From positions 37,208 to 101,207 of the forward strand of contig JAUZOD010000010.1 in assembly GCA_030706635.1 (NCBI GenBank): 64,000 nucleotides of DNA, given 5' to 3'. Under the pieces are notes generated by a model, which was given only the letters and a program-made list of their open reading frames with translations, was not told where the DNA came from and did not search any database. Position numbers and translations under genes: made by a program. Positions 26,818 through 37,230 of this stretch are shown here, piece by piece; the first letter of the stretch is position 1, and the number at the start of each line of letters is the position of its first letter. The DNA is from Bacteroidota bacterium (lineage in GTDB: Bacteria; Bacteroidota; Bacteroidia; Chitinophagales; Chitinophagaceae).

Positions 26818-28656
26818 TTAACGGTCCGAAGCAATGGCCAGCAGGAACCAAGAGGCATGCGGAAGCCATTGTTCTACCCATCGCCAGTCGTTATCCTTTC
26901 CGGTTTTCACATAAGGCAGATTAAAATCAATCCCTTGCTCATCATCAAAGCCGGAAGTAACACCATTGACAATTCCTCCAGGCGCGTTGGTATATTCAAA
27001 AGTACCAAAAAATGCATACGCCGGATTATTGTGCCCCGTTCCCTGTAACATACAAGCATCATAAGGATTCAGGCCGAGTATCCAGTTTAGCTGATTTAAA
27101 GCGAAATTTTCCAGGCTGTCGTGCAATACAGGATCGTCCGCAAATAAACTGGCAGACATCCTGGCGGCTGTGGCCATAGAAGCCAGCCTTGCATTTTCTC
27201 CCTGCCACCAGGGGGCCGCTTCGCTGCCATGAGGGAAAAAGAATGCGCTGTGCCGGTTGCCCGCTGTATCCTGCACCAGTTGCCTGCTATAACCGAAAGG
27301 GTTGTTCACTTCACTGGTTATGGACAACTCGTGGATCATAGAGCGCCGGACCGCTTCCCGGATTCTGTTTTGGGTTACCGCTTCAGCAAAGGGATAATAG
27401 GTTAGCAGGCTGACTACAGGAAGCCCGGCATCCGAAGGATGGAAGAAGGGCCTGTCTTTATCATCGGCCCGCCAGTAATCCTTGTATTTCCCCCAGGAAC
27501 AGAGGCGGTTGATCAATTGCAATGCTCTTTTTTCGGCTGCTTTTCTGTAAACGTCTTTTTTCGTGGCCTTATATAATTCAGTGGCTGCACTCAGCGCGCA
27601 GTAATTGTCTACGATGTTTTCTTTACCATCGTTGGTCATGGAAACGTTGTCCTTTTCAAGGAAATCAAAAGCATTTTCTGCAGCTTTCAGGTAGTCGTTA
27701 TTCTTATAATCTCCGGCAGTATCAAAAGTGGAAGCCAGGGCCAATGCGGCGATGGCCATTCCTCCTCCGGAACGATAACTTGCCTGGAAACTTCGCCAGT
27801 CAGCGTTTAACTCGCGGGGGCCGAAAGACTGATCCTTTGATTTTTTAATGCTATATCCTTTGCTCTCCGCGGCGATCACCCGGACTTTTGCCATTTTGGC
27901 TGGTCCGGGTGCGCCAACGGAACGGTAAAAAGACCCGTTTGGCGCATGCATCCGCGTCAGGTAATCTGCTCCGTACATCCCTTCATCCAGCAGTCTTTTG
28001 TTATACTGACGGTAATCGGTTCCAGGTCTCCCGATCAGCAGTTTATAAGTTTCTAATAAACTCCAAACGGTAAATGAAATCTGCTGGGGATTAAAATAAG
28101 TGGAGAAGGAAAGGTGGGAAAGATGTTTGCCATAGTCCCCGGTGGCGTCGTACCAACCTCCGTGTGCATCCACAAAGCCTGCTATGGATTTGCCCTCCAG
28201 CGGCAAATGACGATCTGCTTTATCCAGTAATCCGGAACTCCGCTGTCCTTTAAAATAATATATGAGATTGGATATGGCCGATTGCTCCAGCACATTTTTC
28301 CCGATAATAAAGGGATAGGAGGAAATGCTTTTTCCCTGGTAACCGATCTGCAGCATATAATTGCCGTCAAGGGTATAACTGCTGAAATCCATCGTCCAGA
28401 AAAGCCAGTTCTTCCATTTATCCACGGCTCCGCTGAATACGGGTTTACCAGTGAAAACCAGCTGTCCGTTCTCCGTATTGATGAGTTGAAATGATTCCGG
28501 TGAAAAACTGTTTTCTGAGATAAGAACAGCACGCTTGGGCAGGTTCTCTTCATATCCAACATGGTTGGTGATGATTTGGGTGTTCTGTGAAAAAAGCATA
28601 AATGGGAAGTAAAGCAGTAAGCAAAATATTCCCGCTTTGACAAGAACTGACCGCAT
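26818..28656 (-). CDS. Glycoside hydrolase family 9 protein
   Basis: A secreted glycosidase of 612 residues with an N-terminal signal peptide (about 1-23, ending LFSQ). An Ig-like CelD_N domain (about 27-118) precedes the (alpha/alpha)6 catalytic domain of GH9. The nucleophile-side motif GGWYDATGDYGKH (166-178, with D170 and D174) and the C-terminal acid E595 in WRWVEQW are visible, as is RHSAFFFPHGSEA near the third subsite. GH9 enzymes cleave beta-1,4-glucans, or in some members related oligosaccharides; the substrate here is not known. There is no T9SS sorting domain and no carbohydrate-binding module, so it is probably periplasmic. The next gene upstream on this strand is tamL (47 bp). 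Confidence 0.93.
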   Translation of the reverse strand: MRSVLVKAGIFCLLLYFPFMLFSQNTQIITNHVGYEENLPKRAVLISENSFSPESFQLINTENGQLVFTGKPVFSGAVDKWKNWLFWTMDFSSYTLDGNYMLQIGYQGKSISSYPFIIGKNVLEQSAISNLIYYFKGQRSSGLLDKADRHLPLEGKSIAGFVDAHGGWYDATGDYGKHLSHLSFSTYFNPQQISFTVWSLLETYKLLIGRPGTDYRQYNKRLLDEGMYGADYLTRMHAPNGSFYRSVGAPGPAKMAKVRVIAAESKGYSIKKSKDQSFGPRELNADWRSFQASYRSGGGMAIAALALASTFDTAGDYKNNDYLKAAENAFDFLEKDNVSMTNDGKENIVDNYCALSAATELYKATKKDVYRKAAEKRALQLINRLCSWGKYKDYWRADDKDRPFFHPSDAGLPVVSLLTYYPFAEAVTQNRIREAVRRSMIHELSITSEVNNPFGYSRQLVQDTAGNRHSAFFFPHGSEAAPWWQGENARLASMATAARMSASLFADDPVLHDSLENFALNQLNWILGLNPYDACMLQGTGHNNPAYAFFGTFEYTNAPGGIVNGVTSGFDDEQGIDFNLPYVKTGKDNDWRWVEQWLPHASWFLLAIASDR

Positions 28657-28703
28657 CAGAGGTTGGTTTTGTACAAATATAATGTTTGTATAGGGGGAAC
28701 TAA

Positions 28704-30971
28704 TTAAAACGGATACCCGATGGCGAAATTAAACACCAGATTTTTACTGTCGAAAATCCAACGCTGATTTTTGGGAAGATAAGGTTCCCTGACCGGTATC
28801 CCGAGGTCAAGCCGTATTAAAAGAATACTCACGTCCAGGCGCAGACCGGTTCCCACACCCACTGCAACCTGCCTGAGGAAATCTCCCGAAATCATGGAGC
28901 CCGGCCGTGCTGAGTCGGCTCTTAAGGTCCAGATATTTCCGGCATCTACAAAAAAAGCCCAATGGACAACAGAAAATAATTTGAACCGCAATTCGGCGTT
29001 CATCTCGATCTTAATATCCCCCGGTTGATCAGCCAGGAACGCTGTGTCCCGGTTCCCGGCATAAAAAGAACCCGGGCCGAGCGATCGGGACCGAAAGGCC
29101 CGGATATCGTTTGCGCCGCCGGCAAAAAATTGTTTTACAAAGGGCATCGTGAGGCTATTGCCGTAAGCATAGCCAATCCCGCCGGTAATCCGGGTAGCCA
29201 ACACCGTATACTGCGAGAAATTCAGGTAATGCCGGAAATCCGCCTCCGCCCGGATGTATTGGGAATAAGGGGTATTGAATATTCTTTTCTCCTTTCCGTT
29301 TTTCACATCGGCCCCGGAGAAAATACCCAGCAGATTGGAAGAAAGATCCAGGTTCCCGTTAAAATAAAAATTGTTTTTTCTATGATTTGGCTGCACCTGG
29401 GTATTCAGATTAAAATTGTACATGGGTCCGATAATGAACTGTCGCTCCAGACTTCGGGCGAGAAATAAGTTCGTATCCAGTCCGAGCTGAAATGCCGGAT
29501 CGATATTGGATGGATTTACAAAATTAATCCGGATAAAGTCCAGGGTATGTTCCAGGGAGGCGCTCTCTTTCCAGATATAACCAAAACTGGTTTTAAACGA
29601 GTTTAAAGTGTACTGATTCTTTTGGTTAAAAAATTCATATCCGATGTTCAATCGGGTCTTGGGCATAAAACTACTGTTCGTCCGGAAAGGAATGGGAGAA
29701 ATGATTTTCGGGAAATAGAGATTAAAATCCAATCCGAGTTTATCCGTCGTGATGCTCTGTCCTTTTCCGATGAATTGCTTTTCCAAACCGCCGTAGGCAC
29801 TCGCGGTAAATAATTCTGCTCCCCGAAAAAAATTCCTGTTCCGCCAGTTAATGGAAAGCAGCCCCCCTTTTGCATCATCCGACTTGGTAAGTGCCGACAC
29901 TTCAAAACGAATCGATTTTTTCCGCGCCGGAGTGAGATAATAATAGGCGTTCAGCATATTTTTACCCGTATCGGCTTCGTCAAAATGAACTTTTACAAAC
30001 TTAAAAACGCCGAGGGTAATCAACCGGTTCAGCGACAGATCATGATCCCGGCGGTTATACAGGTCACCAGATTTAAAAACCAGGGCGCGGCTGATGACCT
30101 GTGGTTTGATCTTTTTTTCCGGATCGATGATGCTGTAACCCTGAAATTCAGGCACCTGCTGTACCGCCGCACCCGTATCTGAGTTGATATCATAGTCTGC
30201 AAACACAATTACATCCCCTATGCGGTATTGCTCCCTGGCTTGTGCCGGCGTTGACTTTTTTATCAGCAGGGTCATATCAACCTGATGATCTCCTATGGTT
30301 GAGTCTGCTTTGATCATCAGATCATCCGGGCTGAAATAATAGTATCCTCTTTGTTTAAGTCGGGTATCGATTCTCGTCCGTTCATTTTTGATCACATCGA
30401 GATTATAGGGCTCCCCTTTTTTTAACAGCGATTTTTTAGCCATGCGGGCAATTTGCTGACTGAGAGAATCGGGATCTGATGGATAAATTACCTGCCCTAT
30501 TTTATACTGGTCACCGATCTTCGCTGTGTAACGGGCCCATAGCTTCCTCCCTTTATACGTGGTGTCCAGCATCACCGTATCTTTAAAGAACCCGCGATTC
30601 TCCAGACGGTTTTGAAGCACGGCCCGGCTTTTTTCCAAAACGGAATAGGAAGCCAGTACAGGCGGTTCTCCCAATTTTTCCCTGATCCAATGGCCCAATC
30701 CCTTGCCCTTGCCGGTGCCCGCCGCATTATATATGAGCAACTTAAACCTGATCCCCAAAAAACTTCCGTTTGGTCTTGGTCGAAGAAGCGCATTGAGCTC
30801 TTTTTTGAGTTCCTTGTTTTCCTTCTTCTTTATCTGCGGATTCGATTTGATTTCTATTTTGGCGCCATCATAGAGATATTGGCCCTCCTGCAGCGTCTTT
30901 GTTTCACTGCAGGAAAAGATCATGACAGCCACAGCTAAAAAAACCAACCACCTGATCATGTCCGTTTTCAT
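28704..30971 (-). CDS. tamL: TamL-type outer-membrane lipoprotein of the BamA/TamA family
   Basis: A 755-residue Omp85-family protein. A signal peptide with lipobox ends MIFSC, with the lipidated cysteine at C21, a mark of the Bacteroidota TamL variant. POTRA-like domains occupy about 30-370 and a 16-strand beta-barrel domain follows to the C-terminal phenylalanine (NLVFNFAIGYPF). The barrel contains the typical GGANDIRAFRSRSLGPG and conserved loop segments. With TamB, encoded 9 bp upstream on the same strand, it should form a system that moves or inserts substrates at the outer membrane. Start at ATG 30971 is well supported by the lipobox position. Confidence 0.93.
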   Translation of the reverse strand: MKTDMIRWLVFLAVAVMIFSCSETKTLQEGQYLYDGAKIEIKSNPQIKKKENKELKKELNALLRPRPNGSFLGIRFKLLIYNAAGTGKGKGLGHWIREKLGEPPVLASYSVLEKSRAVLQNRLENRGFFKDTVMLDTTYKGRKLWARYTAKIGDQYKIGQVIYPSDPDSLSQQIARMAKKSLLKKGEPYNLDVIKNERTRIDTRLKQRGYYYFSPDDLMIKADSTIGDHQVDMTLLIKKSTPAQAREQYRIGDVIVFADYDINSDTGAAVQQVPEFQGYSIIDPEKKIKPQVISRALVFKSGDLYNRRDHDLSLNRLITLGVFKFVKVHFDEADTGKNMLNAYYYLTPARKKSIRFEVSALTKSDDAKGGLLSINWRNRNFFRGAELFTASAYGGLEKQFIGKGQSITTDKLGLDFNLYFPKIISPIPFRTNSSFMPKTRLNIGYEFFNQKNQYTLNSFKTSFGYIWKESASLEHTLDFIRINFVNPSNIDPAFQLGLDTNLFLARSLERQFIIGPMYNFNLNTQVQPNHRKNNFYFNGNLDLSSNLLGIFSGADVKNGKEKRIFNTPYSQYIRAEADFRHYLNFSQYTVLATRITGGIGYAYGNSLTMPFVKQFFAGGANDIRAFRSRSLGPGSFYAGNRDTAFLADQPGDIKIEMNAELRFKLFSVVHWAFFVDAGNIWTLRADSARPGSMISGDFLRQVAVGVGTGLRLDVSILLIRLDLGIPVREPYLPKNQRWIFDSKNLVFNFAIGYPF

Positions 30972-30980
30972 CCCTGAATT

Positions 30981-33900
30981 TTATTTGCCGGCTGAATTAT
31001 TTTCCGTTTTTGATTTATTCTTCTTTGTTTTCTTCAACTTCTTTTCCTCTTTCCTGTTTTCAAATAATTCCTTAAACTGATCGTAATCGAAAGTGAGGAT
31101 AAAACTCAATCCGGATTCGATCACCTGTCCCTCAACAACACTTTCATATTGATTCTTCCGGTACACACGGATCATATACCTCCCGTCCCGGCTTAATTTA
31201 TAGTCCAGGTTCACGTCTCCGGCAATATTGGACGCATTCTGATTCGGGTCGGTTTGTTCCAGTTGAAAATCGCTGCCAACGCTTACCCGGATGCGATCGT
31301 TAAAAAGACTCTTTGAAAAGTTGACATTCAGCTGCGTCTGGTTTTGCATAGCACCCGTAGTGTAGTCCTCGTTTGAATTCAGATCAAAATTCACATCCAC
31401 TCCCTTGATCAGGGAGCCTGCCAGCTGATTCAACTGGTCACTCAGTATTTTACTGGCGCTTTGCCGGGCAATGGTGCCGGCATTGGTTCCCCCTGCAACA
31501 CTTTCAAAAGGGTTTTCTGTAATGAACCGGCCCAGCAGCAGCAGAGCAAAAACCTGCTTATTTACTTCTGCCTCATCCGTGCGCATTTGCTGCAATTTGA
31601 GGCCCACATCCGGCCAAACCGCCAACAGCGCGTCTGGCAGTGCAATATCAAAATGAATTTTCGGCTGAAGCAGTTTCCCGGTCATCTTCAATTTTACCTG
31701 AAAGGGTAAACGCTGTTTGAACTTGTTTACTTCATCGGTTGACCGGCCAGACAGCTGCTGTTCCACCAAATCAATAGATGGCGCGTTGACCGTATAGATT
31801 GCTGTAATGTCAATGTCTGCCTGGGTCGGATCTCCTGACCAGGTTACTGTACTCCCCCGTTGGATCACAAATTTCCGGTGCAGCACACTCAGGGTCAGAT
31901 TATAGTATCCAGCGTCCAGTTCATAGTTCCCGGTGAGGCTGGTCTTGCCGCTTTTATCTATACCGCCCGACAATTCCGCACGCCCACGCATAGTCAGGGC
32001 ATCTCCATTTCTTTCATCAATCACCAGTGTAAATTGCGCACTACTGTCGGTTTCAATTACAGTCGACACGTCCAGTCCTTTTAATTTCGCGTTGGAGCTC
32101 AGGGAGTCCAGAAAATGCCTGAATCGCACGGTGTCCACCCGCTGTTTATTATTTGAAAAAATCACCACACCCTGGCGGTCCATCAGTTCCGGATCATCGC
32201 TGGGAAGGATCAGGGTGAAATCCGTATTCTTATTCACCCGGATGACGGCATTGATCCTGGGAAGGTCCTGGTCCCCGGTGACATCCACGGCTGCGTTGAC
32301 ATTTAATTTTCCATAAAAAGTGCGGTTGGGTTCTTTAACTGCATTCACCACCCGGAAATTTTCTGCCGAAAAGGTCATATCGAAACGGTATTTCCGGAAA
32401 TCATCCATAAACACGTTTCCATCCAGGGTTGCTTTGTTGCCTGCTGAATCAAGCATCGCAAATTCGCTAAAATTAAAACCATCCTTGTCGAATCCAATTT
32501 GGTCATTGCCCAGTCTTAACGGTTCGCCCGTAATCACGGGGGTGACGACCGCGCTATCGAAAGAAAGATTTCCGGTGAAAACAGGCTTATCCAGATTTCC
32601 AGTGACCCGCAGGTCGCCTTTCAGAAAGCCTTTCATGTCTTTGACCTGTGCAGCAGCGAATGACTTAAAGGACGCCAGGTTCAGCTGGTTCAGTTTTAGA
32701 TCCAGGTCCATCCTGCCTTCCCGGGAATAATATTTACCCTCTATCTGTACATTGTTATCCCGGCCATTCAGCAGCAGGTCGGCGACAAGGGCATTCCCTT
32801 CTTCATTATCCACTTTTAGCGCCAGATTCCCCACGGTGTCGCCTTTGTAAGCCAGATCCTGAATTTTTAAATCGGACGTAAACAGGGGTTTGGTGAACAG
32901 GTCTTTTATTTCTGCCTTACCATTCACCACGCCGTCGATCAGGAGGGAATCCTGTGCGGCAAACTCAGTGATGGTGCGGATGTGAAAGTTTGAAAAATCA
33001 AGGTCCAGTGGCGATCGGGCAGTATTTCCGGCGGAATTAATGGAGACCGATTCGCCGGCATGCTCCAGTTTCAGGTTCCGCACCAGGATGCCGGATGAAT
33101 CATACTGAACGAAATTATCTGCAGGAATATTCCAGCGGTCGTAGTTCAACTTAAGACTGTCTGGATTGAAAACAAAACGGATTCCGGTATTTAATGGTGT
33201 CAGGATACCGGAAACCATATATCTTTCTTTTGTCTTTTTATCTTTCAGCAATAAGCTGGTATACAATTTATCATGTGCTATTTTCCCTGAAAGGGAAGAT
33301 TGATACAACTGAAATCCTTTTTGTCCGGCACCGGATACCCCAAGAGAATAAACGATCGCATCATTTTTTGTAGCAACCTGAACGTTCATCTGGTGAATGA
33401 CCTGCTGATTAACCTGAATTTTTGGCGCGAGGATCTGCAGGTTCAAATTTTTTCCTGCACTGTTAAAATAAATTTTCCCCTGAACGCTATCGGATCCCTT
33501 AAGTGCCGGCATTAAATCCAATACTAAGGGAGACGGACGAAGCGCAAGCATCATATTCCAATCCTGCGCCTCAACCCTGGCGGTATCCGGTATTCCGGGA
33601 AGTTTGTAATAAAGATTGATCAGCTGCTTAACTGCATTGGCCGTCTGGGTCAACTTATATTTCCCATCCCAGTCAAGATCGGCCATTTCGGAACGAAGCC
33701 GGATATGTTGTGCCGTATCGGCGTGCTCCGCCGTGATGCGTATACTGTCAGTATGTGTTCCTTTACCCGCATACGTAATGGCGATTTCATCAATATTCAA
33801 TTTTCCCTGCAGGGCATCGGGATTGGTAGATGGGAAGTCTCCGTCGAGATGGAAATGCAGCTGCAGGGAATCTTTTATCAGGTGCAGGGCCAGCAGGTCT

Positions 33901-36026
33901 GCCGTATCCAGGCGAAGATTGATTTTAAGGGAAGGATATTTTTCTGAAAGATTTCCCGCTCCGGTTAACTCGTAGGAAATATTCGGATCATGTATTGAAG
34001 AAACCAGTTTTCCGACGCCATTGTGTAGCTCAGCATCAAACTTCAATCCTTTATACTGGTAAGATTTGATATCTGCAACTTCCAGGTTTACATGAAACAC
34101 ACTATTCATTTTTTTGGGATCGAACCCTGATCCCCTGGCCGTTGCATTCAGGGTTATTTTTCCAAGCAGGCTGTCCTGCTTTAGTATATAACCCAGATCA
34201 GCAGCGTTCGTGCCAGCCTTCAAATCATAGGATTTATGATTGAAATCCAGTGAACCACTTACGGTTGCGTTTCCGCTGCTGGTATTGGCCTGCAGGGCAA
34301 TCTGAAACCGGTTAGTGGTTCCGGTGAATTTTCCATGTGCGGAAATGTGTTCCGGTATGCGGATACTTTGAGGAAGGGATTTAGCCGGAATGATCCGGTA
34401 AAGATCAGCCCGGGAGGTAGTCAGTTTAGAAAGCACAATATCATAGTAGGCTTTCTTCGCATCCGGCAATCCCCGGATATTGCCGGACAGTGCCAGGGAA
34501 GTATTTCCGATTCCGCCAATCTCCAGGTAGGGAATATGCAAATTCTTCAGGGGCCCGTTCAACTTCCCGTTGAAAGCGAGTACAGCGTGCTCATCTCCTG
34601 AAAGATGGTCTGATATGGAAGGTACAAACAACAATACATCCTGCACGCCAATGCGGGCATGATCGAATAGCAGATCCGTTTCGATGTCTCCGGGATGTTT
34701 ACTGAGCGCAGCCGTTGACATGTAATGAATCACTGACTGATTACGGATATCCGAATGACTGGTTTGAATCACAAGGTCCTTCAATTGTGCAGTTTTTTCA
34801 TTATACGCTGCCTTGGCAGACAGCCGTTTTAAAACGAACCCGCTTTTTTCATCAAAAGCAATCAGATTGATATTGCCGGCATACGCATTTGAAACGGCAT
34901 GCAATGCACTGGCCTGAATGTTCAGATGATTTACATCCAGATGATTATAATCCATTCCTCTTTTTACCGGTTTTTTATTGTCGTCCCCGTACTGTAAATG
35001 AGTATTATTTATACTCAGGGAAGCAATATCAAAACCCCAGGCTCCTGTACGGGTTATCGTGTCTTTCTTTATTGATGGCGCGGGTTTCGCCTGTTTTGGA
35101 TTCAGCCCGTAATGCACAGCCGCCAGGGTATTGCTGAGGGAGATCTTTTTCAGCTTTATCCGGATATTGCCCAGGTCAATGGAATCCGCTTCCGTTTCAA
35201 AATCACCCAGCCGGATTTGGGCGTCCATATTTTCTGCGTCATTGCGGTAGTTCAGCGCGATCTGGCCAAAACCGATATGGCCCAGCTTCAATTGTACCGG
35301 TTGGGTGATCTGGTTGTGCCGGCTGATGGTATCCGCCAGACTTCTAAGGAATAGGATGGGCCGGTATTGACGCAGCGTTCCCGATACCCCCTGCAATGAA
35401 ATATCCGGAATGGAATAAACCTGTTTTGCCGGATCAAAGGTTTTTAACCTGGTCTTAAAATCATTCAGGTTTATGACAACATCATTTCCCGTGGCATCAT
35501 CGTGATACACGCTGCGTATATTCCGGAGATGAATGGTTCCTATGGCGAAAGTAAATCCGCTGCCGGAGCCTTTCGGTTCAACAGGCGTTTTGTCTGGAGA
35601 TGAAAATGCATCCGCAACGAACTGATAGTTAAAAACAGAATCCGGAAGCAGTCTTTTTATCTTTACGGTAATCCCCTCGAGTTCAACATCATTCAGCCGC
35701 ACTTCATGATCGAGCAGTTTCAGCATGTTGATACCCACTTCAATATTTGCTCCGGATAAAAGCGTATCCTTCTGCTGATCTTCTACATAAATATTTTTCA
35801 GGATGATGCTGGAGGGCAGGCCGATATACAATTTCCCGATGCGAACACGCGTATGCAATTTATTTTCGAGCCAGACTTCTATTTTCTGGCGGCCATAATT
35901 CTGAACCGGCCTGGTTTGTATCAGCAAAAGGATCAACAGCAGAATACTAAAAATGACCAGTACAACGGTAAGGGTGATACGGAAAATGCGCCTGATGATT
36001 TTTTTCAGTTTCTCGCTGATGGCCAT
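30981..36026 (-). CDS. tamB: TamB-family translocation and assembly module protein
   Basis: A very long inner-membrane-anchored protein (1681 aa from the start chosen here). One N-terminal helix (about 17-37, VVLVIFSILLLILLLIQ) is followed by long repeats of beta-strand-rich segments forming the hydrophobic groove of the AsmA/TamB superfamily. The C-terminal DUF490 domain, about the last 400 residues, contains the LNVNFSKSLFNDRIRVSVGS and RVYRKNQYE features. The tail is lysine-rich. TamB is thought to bridge the periplasm and to carry lipids or help outer-membrane proteins; the present view in the field favours lipid transport. I use ATG 36026 (MAISEKLKK); 36101 would add 25 unlikely residues. 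tamL follows after 9 bp. Confidence 0.94.
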   Translation of the reverse strand: MAISEKLKKIIRRIFRITLTVVLVIFSILLLILLLIQTRPVQNYGRQKIEVWLENKLHTRVRIGKLYIGLPSSIILKNIYVEDQQKDTLLSGANIEVGINMLKLLDHEVRLNDVELEGITVKIKRLLPDSVFNYQFVADAFSSPDKTPVEPKGSGSGFTFAIGTIHLRNIRSVYHDDATGNDVVINLNDFKTRLKTFDPAKQVYSIPDISLQGVSGTLRQYRPILFLRSLADTISRHNQITQPVQLKLGHIGFGQIALNYRNDAENMDAQIRLGDFETEADSIDLGNIRIKLKKISLSNTLAAVHYGLNPKQAKPAPSIKKDTITRTGAWGFDIASLSINNTHLQYGDDNKKPVKRGMDYNHLDVNHLNIQASALHAVSNAYAGNINLIAFDEKSGFVLKRLSAKAAYNEKTAQLKDLVIQTSHSDIRNQSVIHYMSTAALSKHPGDIETDLLFDHARIGVQDVLLFVPSISDHLSGDEHAVLAFNGKLNGPLKNLHIPYLEIGGIGNTSLALSGNIRGLPDAKKAYYDIVLSKLTTSRADLYRIIPAKSLPQSIRIPEHISAHGKFTGTTNRFQIALQANTSSGNATVSGSLDFNHKSYDLKAGTNAADLGYILKQDSLLGKITLNATARGSGFDPKKMNSVFHVNLEVADIKSYQYKGLKFDAELHNGVGKLVSSIHDPNISYELTGAGNLSEKYPSLKINLRLDTADLLALHLIKDSLQLHFHLDGDFPSTNPDALQGKLNIDEIAITYAGKGTHTDSIRITAEHADTAQHIRLRSEMADLDWDGKYKLTQTANAVKQLINLYYKLPGIPDTARVEAQDWNMMLALRPSPLVLDLMPALKGSDSVQGKIYFNSAGKNLNLQILAPKIQVNQQVIHQMNVQVATKNDAIVYSLGVSGAGQKGFQLYQSSLSGKIAHDKLYTSLLLKDKKTKERYMVSGILTPLNTGIRFVFNPDSLKLNYDRWNIPADNFVQYDSSGILVRNLKLEHAGESVSINSAGNTARSPLDLDFSNFHIRTITEFAAQDSLLIDGVVNGKAEIKDLFTKPLFTSDLKIQDLAYKGDTVGNLALKVDNEEGNALVADLLLNGRDNNVQIEGKYYSREGRMDLDLKLNQLNLASFKSFAAAQVKDMKGFLKGDLRVTGNLDKPVFTGNLSFDSAVVTPVITGEPLRLGNDQIGFDKDGFNFSEFAMLDSAGNKATLDGNVFMDDFRKYRFDMTFSAENFRVVNAVKEPNRTFYGKLNVNAAVDVTGDQDLPRINAVIRVNKNTDFTLILPSDDPELMDRQGVVIFSNNKQRVDTVRFRHFLDSLSSNAKLKGLDVSTVIETDSSAQFTLVIDERNGDALTMRGRAELSGGIDKSGKTSLTGNYELDAGYYNLTLSVLHRKFVIQRGSTVTWSGDPTQADIDITAIYTVNAPSIDLVEQQLSGRSTDEVNKFKQRLPFQVKLKMTGKLLQPKIHFDIALPDALLAVWPDVGLKLQQMRTDEAEVNKQVFALLLLGRFITENPFESVAGGTNAGTIARQSASKILSDQLNQLAGSLIKGVDVNFDLNSNEDYTTGAMQNQTQLNVNFSKSLFNDRIRVSVGSDFQLEQTDPNQNASNIAGDVNLDYKLSRDGRYMIRVYRKNQYESVVEGQVIESGLSFILTFDYDQFKELFENRKEEKKLKKTKKNKSKTENNSAGK

Positions 36027-36131
36027 AGTGTTTAGCGGGCGTTTCCTCGTTAAAGCAAAGAACAGGCCCTTTTCGGTTCTCCTTATGGAAACCTGCCTCA
36101 AAGGTAAACCACGAACCCTGGGGAATAAAAT

Positions 36132-37208
36132 CTACAGCTTTCGGTTCCTTCTTTTTTTCCTGCTTGCATATTTTTCTTCGCCCAACAGGATGGCCCAGGG
36201 TTCCATACCCGGCAATTCGTCACTGATCAGGCGGATCATGGCAGTAAGCGGGATGAATAAGAACATGCCGGGAACACCCCAGAGCAGATGACCCGTCAGC
36301 ACAGCCAGCAGGGTGATGAAGGGATTCAGTTTAACCTGCCCGCCCACAATCCTGGGCAGGATCACGTTGGCATCAACAAAATGGGCCGCAATGAAAACAA
36401 TGCCTACTGTGATGGCAGCTCCTCCGGAATTACTGGCCAGGGTGACGATCATCGCGAAAACCAGGGACAGATAAATACCGAAATAGGGAATGATGTTCAA
36501 CACGGCCGCCATAACGCTGAGTAATAAAGCATACTTGATCCCGAGGATCATCAGTGTGCTGAATATTAAAATCACGAGCACCAGCATTTCCATCAGCAGG
36601 CCGAGCACATATCCGTTAATCAGCGAACGGACTTTCATCACAACACCGCTCACCCGGGTGTTGTGGGCTTCATCAAAAAGAGCCAGCAGAAATCGCATGA
36701 GCAGACGACGGTAGTATAAAATAAAAAATGAAAAGATAAAAAAGAAAATCGTCAGAATAAAAGTTTCGGCTATGCCTACAAAAGTTGTAGCGGCCGAGTT
36801 TACAGCAGAGCCCAGGATTCCGTTTGCCGACTTCTTCACGTAGGCGGTCTGGTCCGTACCGTTGATGTGATATTTGTTATAAATCCAGTCCCGGCTTTGC
36901 TGCAACTGATCTGAAACCTTTGCCTGCAAAGTGGGCAGATCTTTCGATAACCGGACCACCTGCCTGCTGAAAAAATAAAAAAGACCCGCAATCAGAATTA
37001 AAAAGATCAGTACAGTGACCAGGGAAGCCACGGCCCTCGGGAAATGAATCTTTTCCAGGAAGATCACCACCGGATGCAGGAGGATGGAAATCAGGAACGC
37101 AAAAAATAAGGGGATCAGAATGGATTTACCCATCCACATAAACAGCAATACCAGCGAAATGGCAAAAAGGATCAGTGCCACCCGGGCATAAAATGGGAGT
37201 TTCGTCAT
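36132..37208 (-). CDS. AI-2E-family transporter
   Basis: A 358-residue polytopic membrane protein of the PerM/TqsA family, with about eight membrane helices, two near the start (about 8-25 and 28-48) and a large group at the C-terminal half. The family core LGIKYALLLSVMAAVLNIIPYFG and HFVDANVILPRIVGGQVKLNPFITL is present. Family members export the signal AI-2 or other small solutes; the substrate here is not known. A longer frame to 37355 overlaps transketolase by over 100 bp, so I choose ATG 37208 (MTKLPFYARV), which leaves a 22 bp gap after the transketolase stop, consistent with one transcript. Confidence 0.92.
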   Translation of the reverse strand: MTKLPFYARVALILFAISLVLLFMWMGKSILIPLFFAFLISILLHPVVIFLEKIHFPRAVASLVTVLIFLILIAGLFYFFSRQVVRLSKDLPTLQAKVSDQLQQSRDWIYNKYHINGTDQTAYVKKSANGILGSAVNSAATTFVGIAETFILTIFFFIFSFFILYYRRLLMRFLLALFDEAHNTRVSGVVMKVRSLINGYVLGLLMEMLVLVILIFSTLMILGIKYALLLSVMAAVLNIIPYFGIYLSLVFAMIVTLASNSGGAAITVGIVFIAAHFVDANVILPRIVGGQVKLNPFITLLAVLTGHLLWGVPGMFLFIPLTAMIRLISDELPGMEPWAILLGEEKYASRKKRRNRKL

Positions 37209-37230
37209 GTGGTTAGTATAATGCGTCACA

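Noticed and set aside
36027..36101. Longer start of tamB
   Set aside because: The extra 25 residues are basic and precede the natural short cytoplasmic start MAISEKLKK before the membrane helix.
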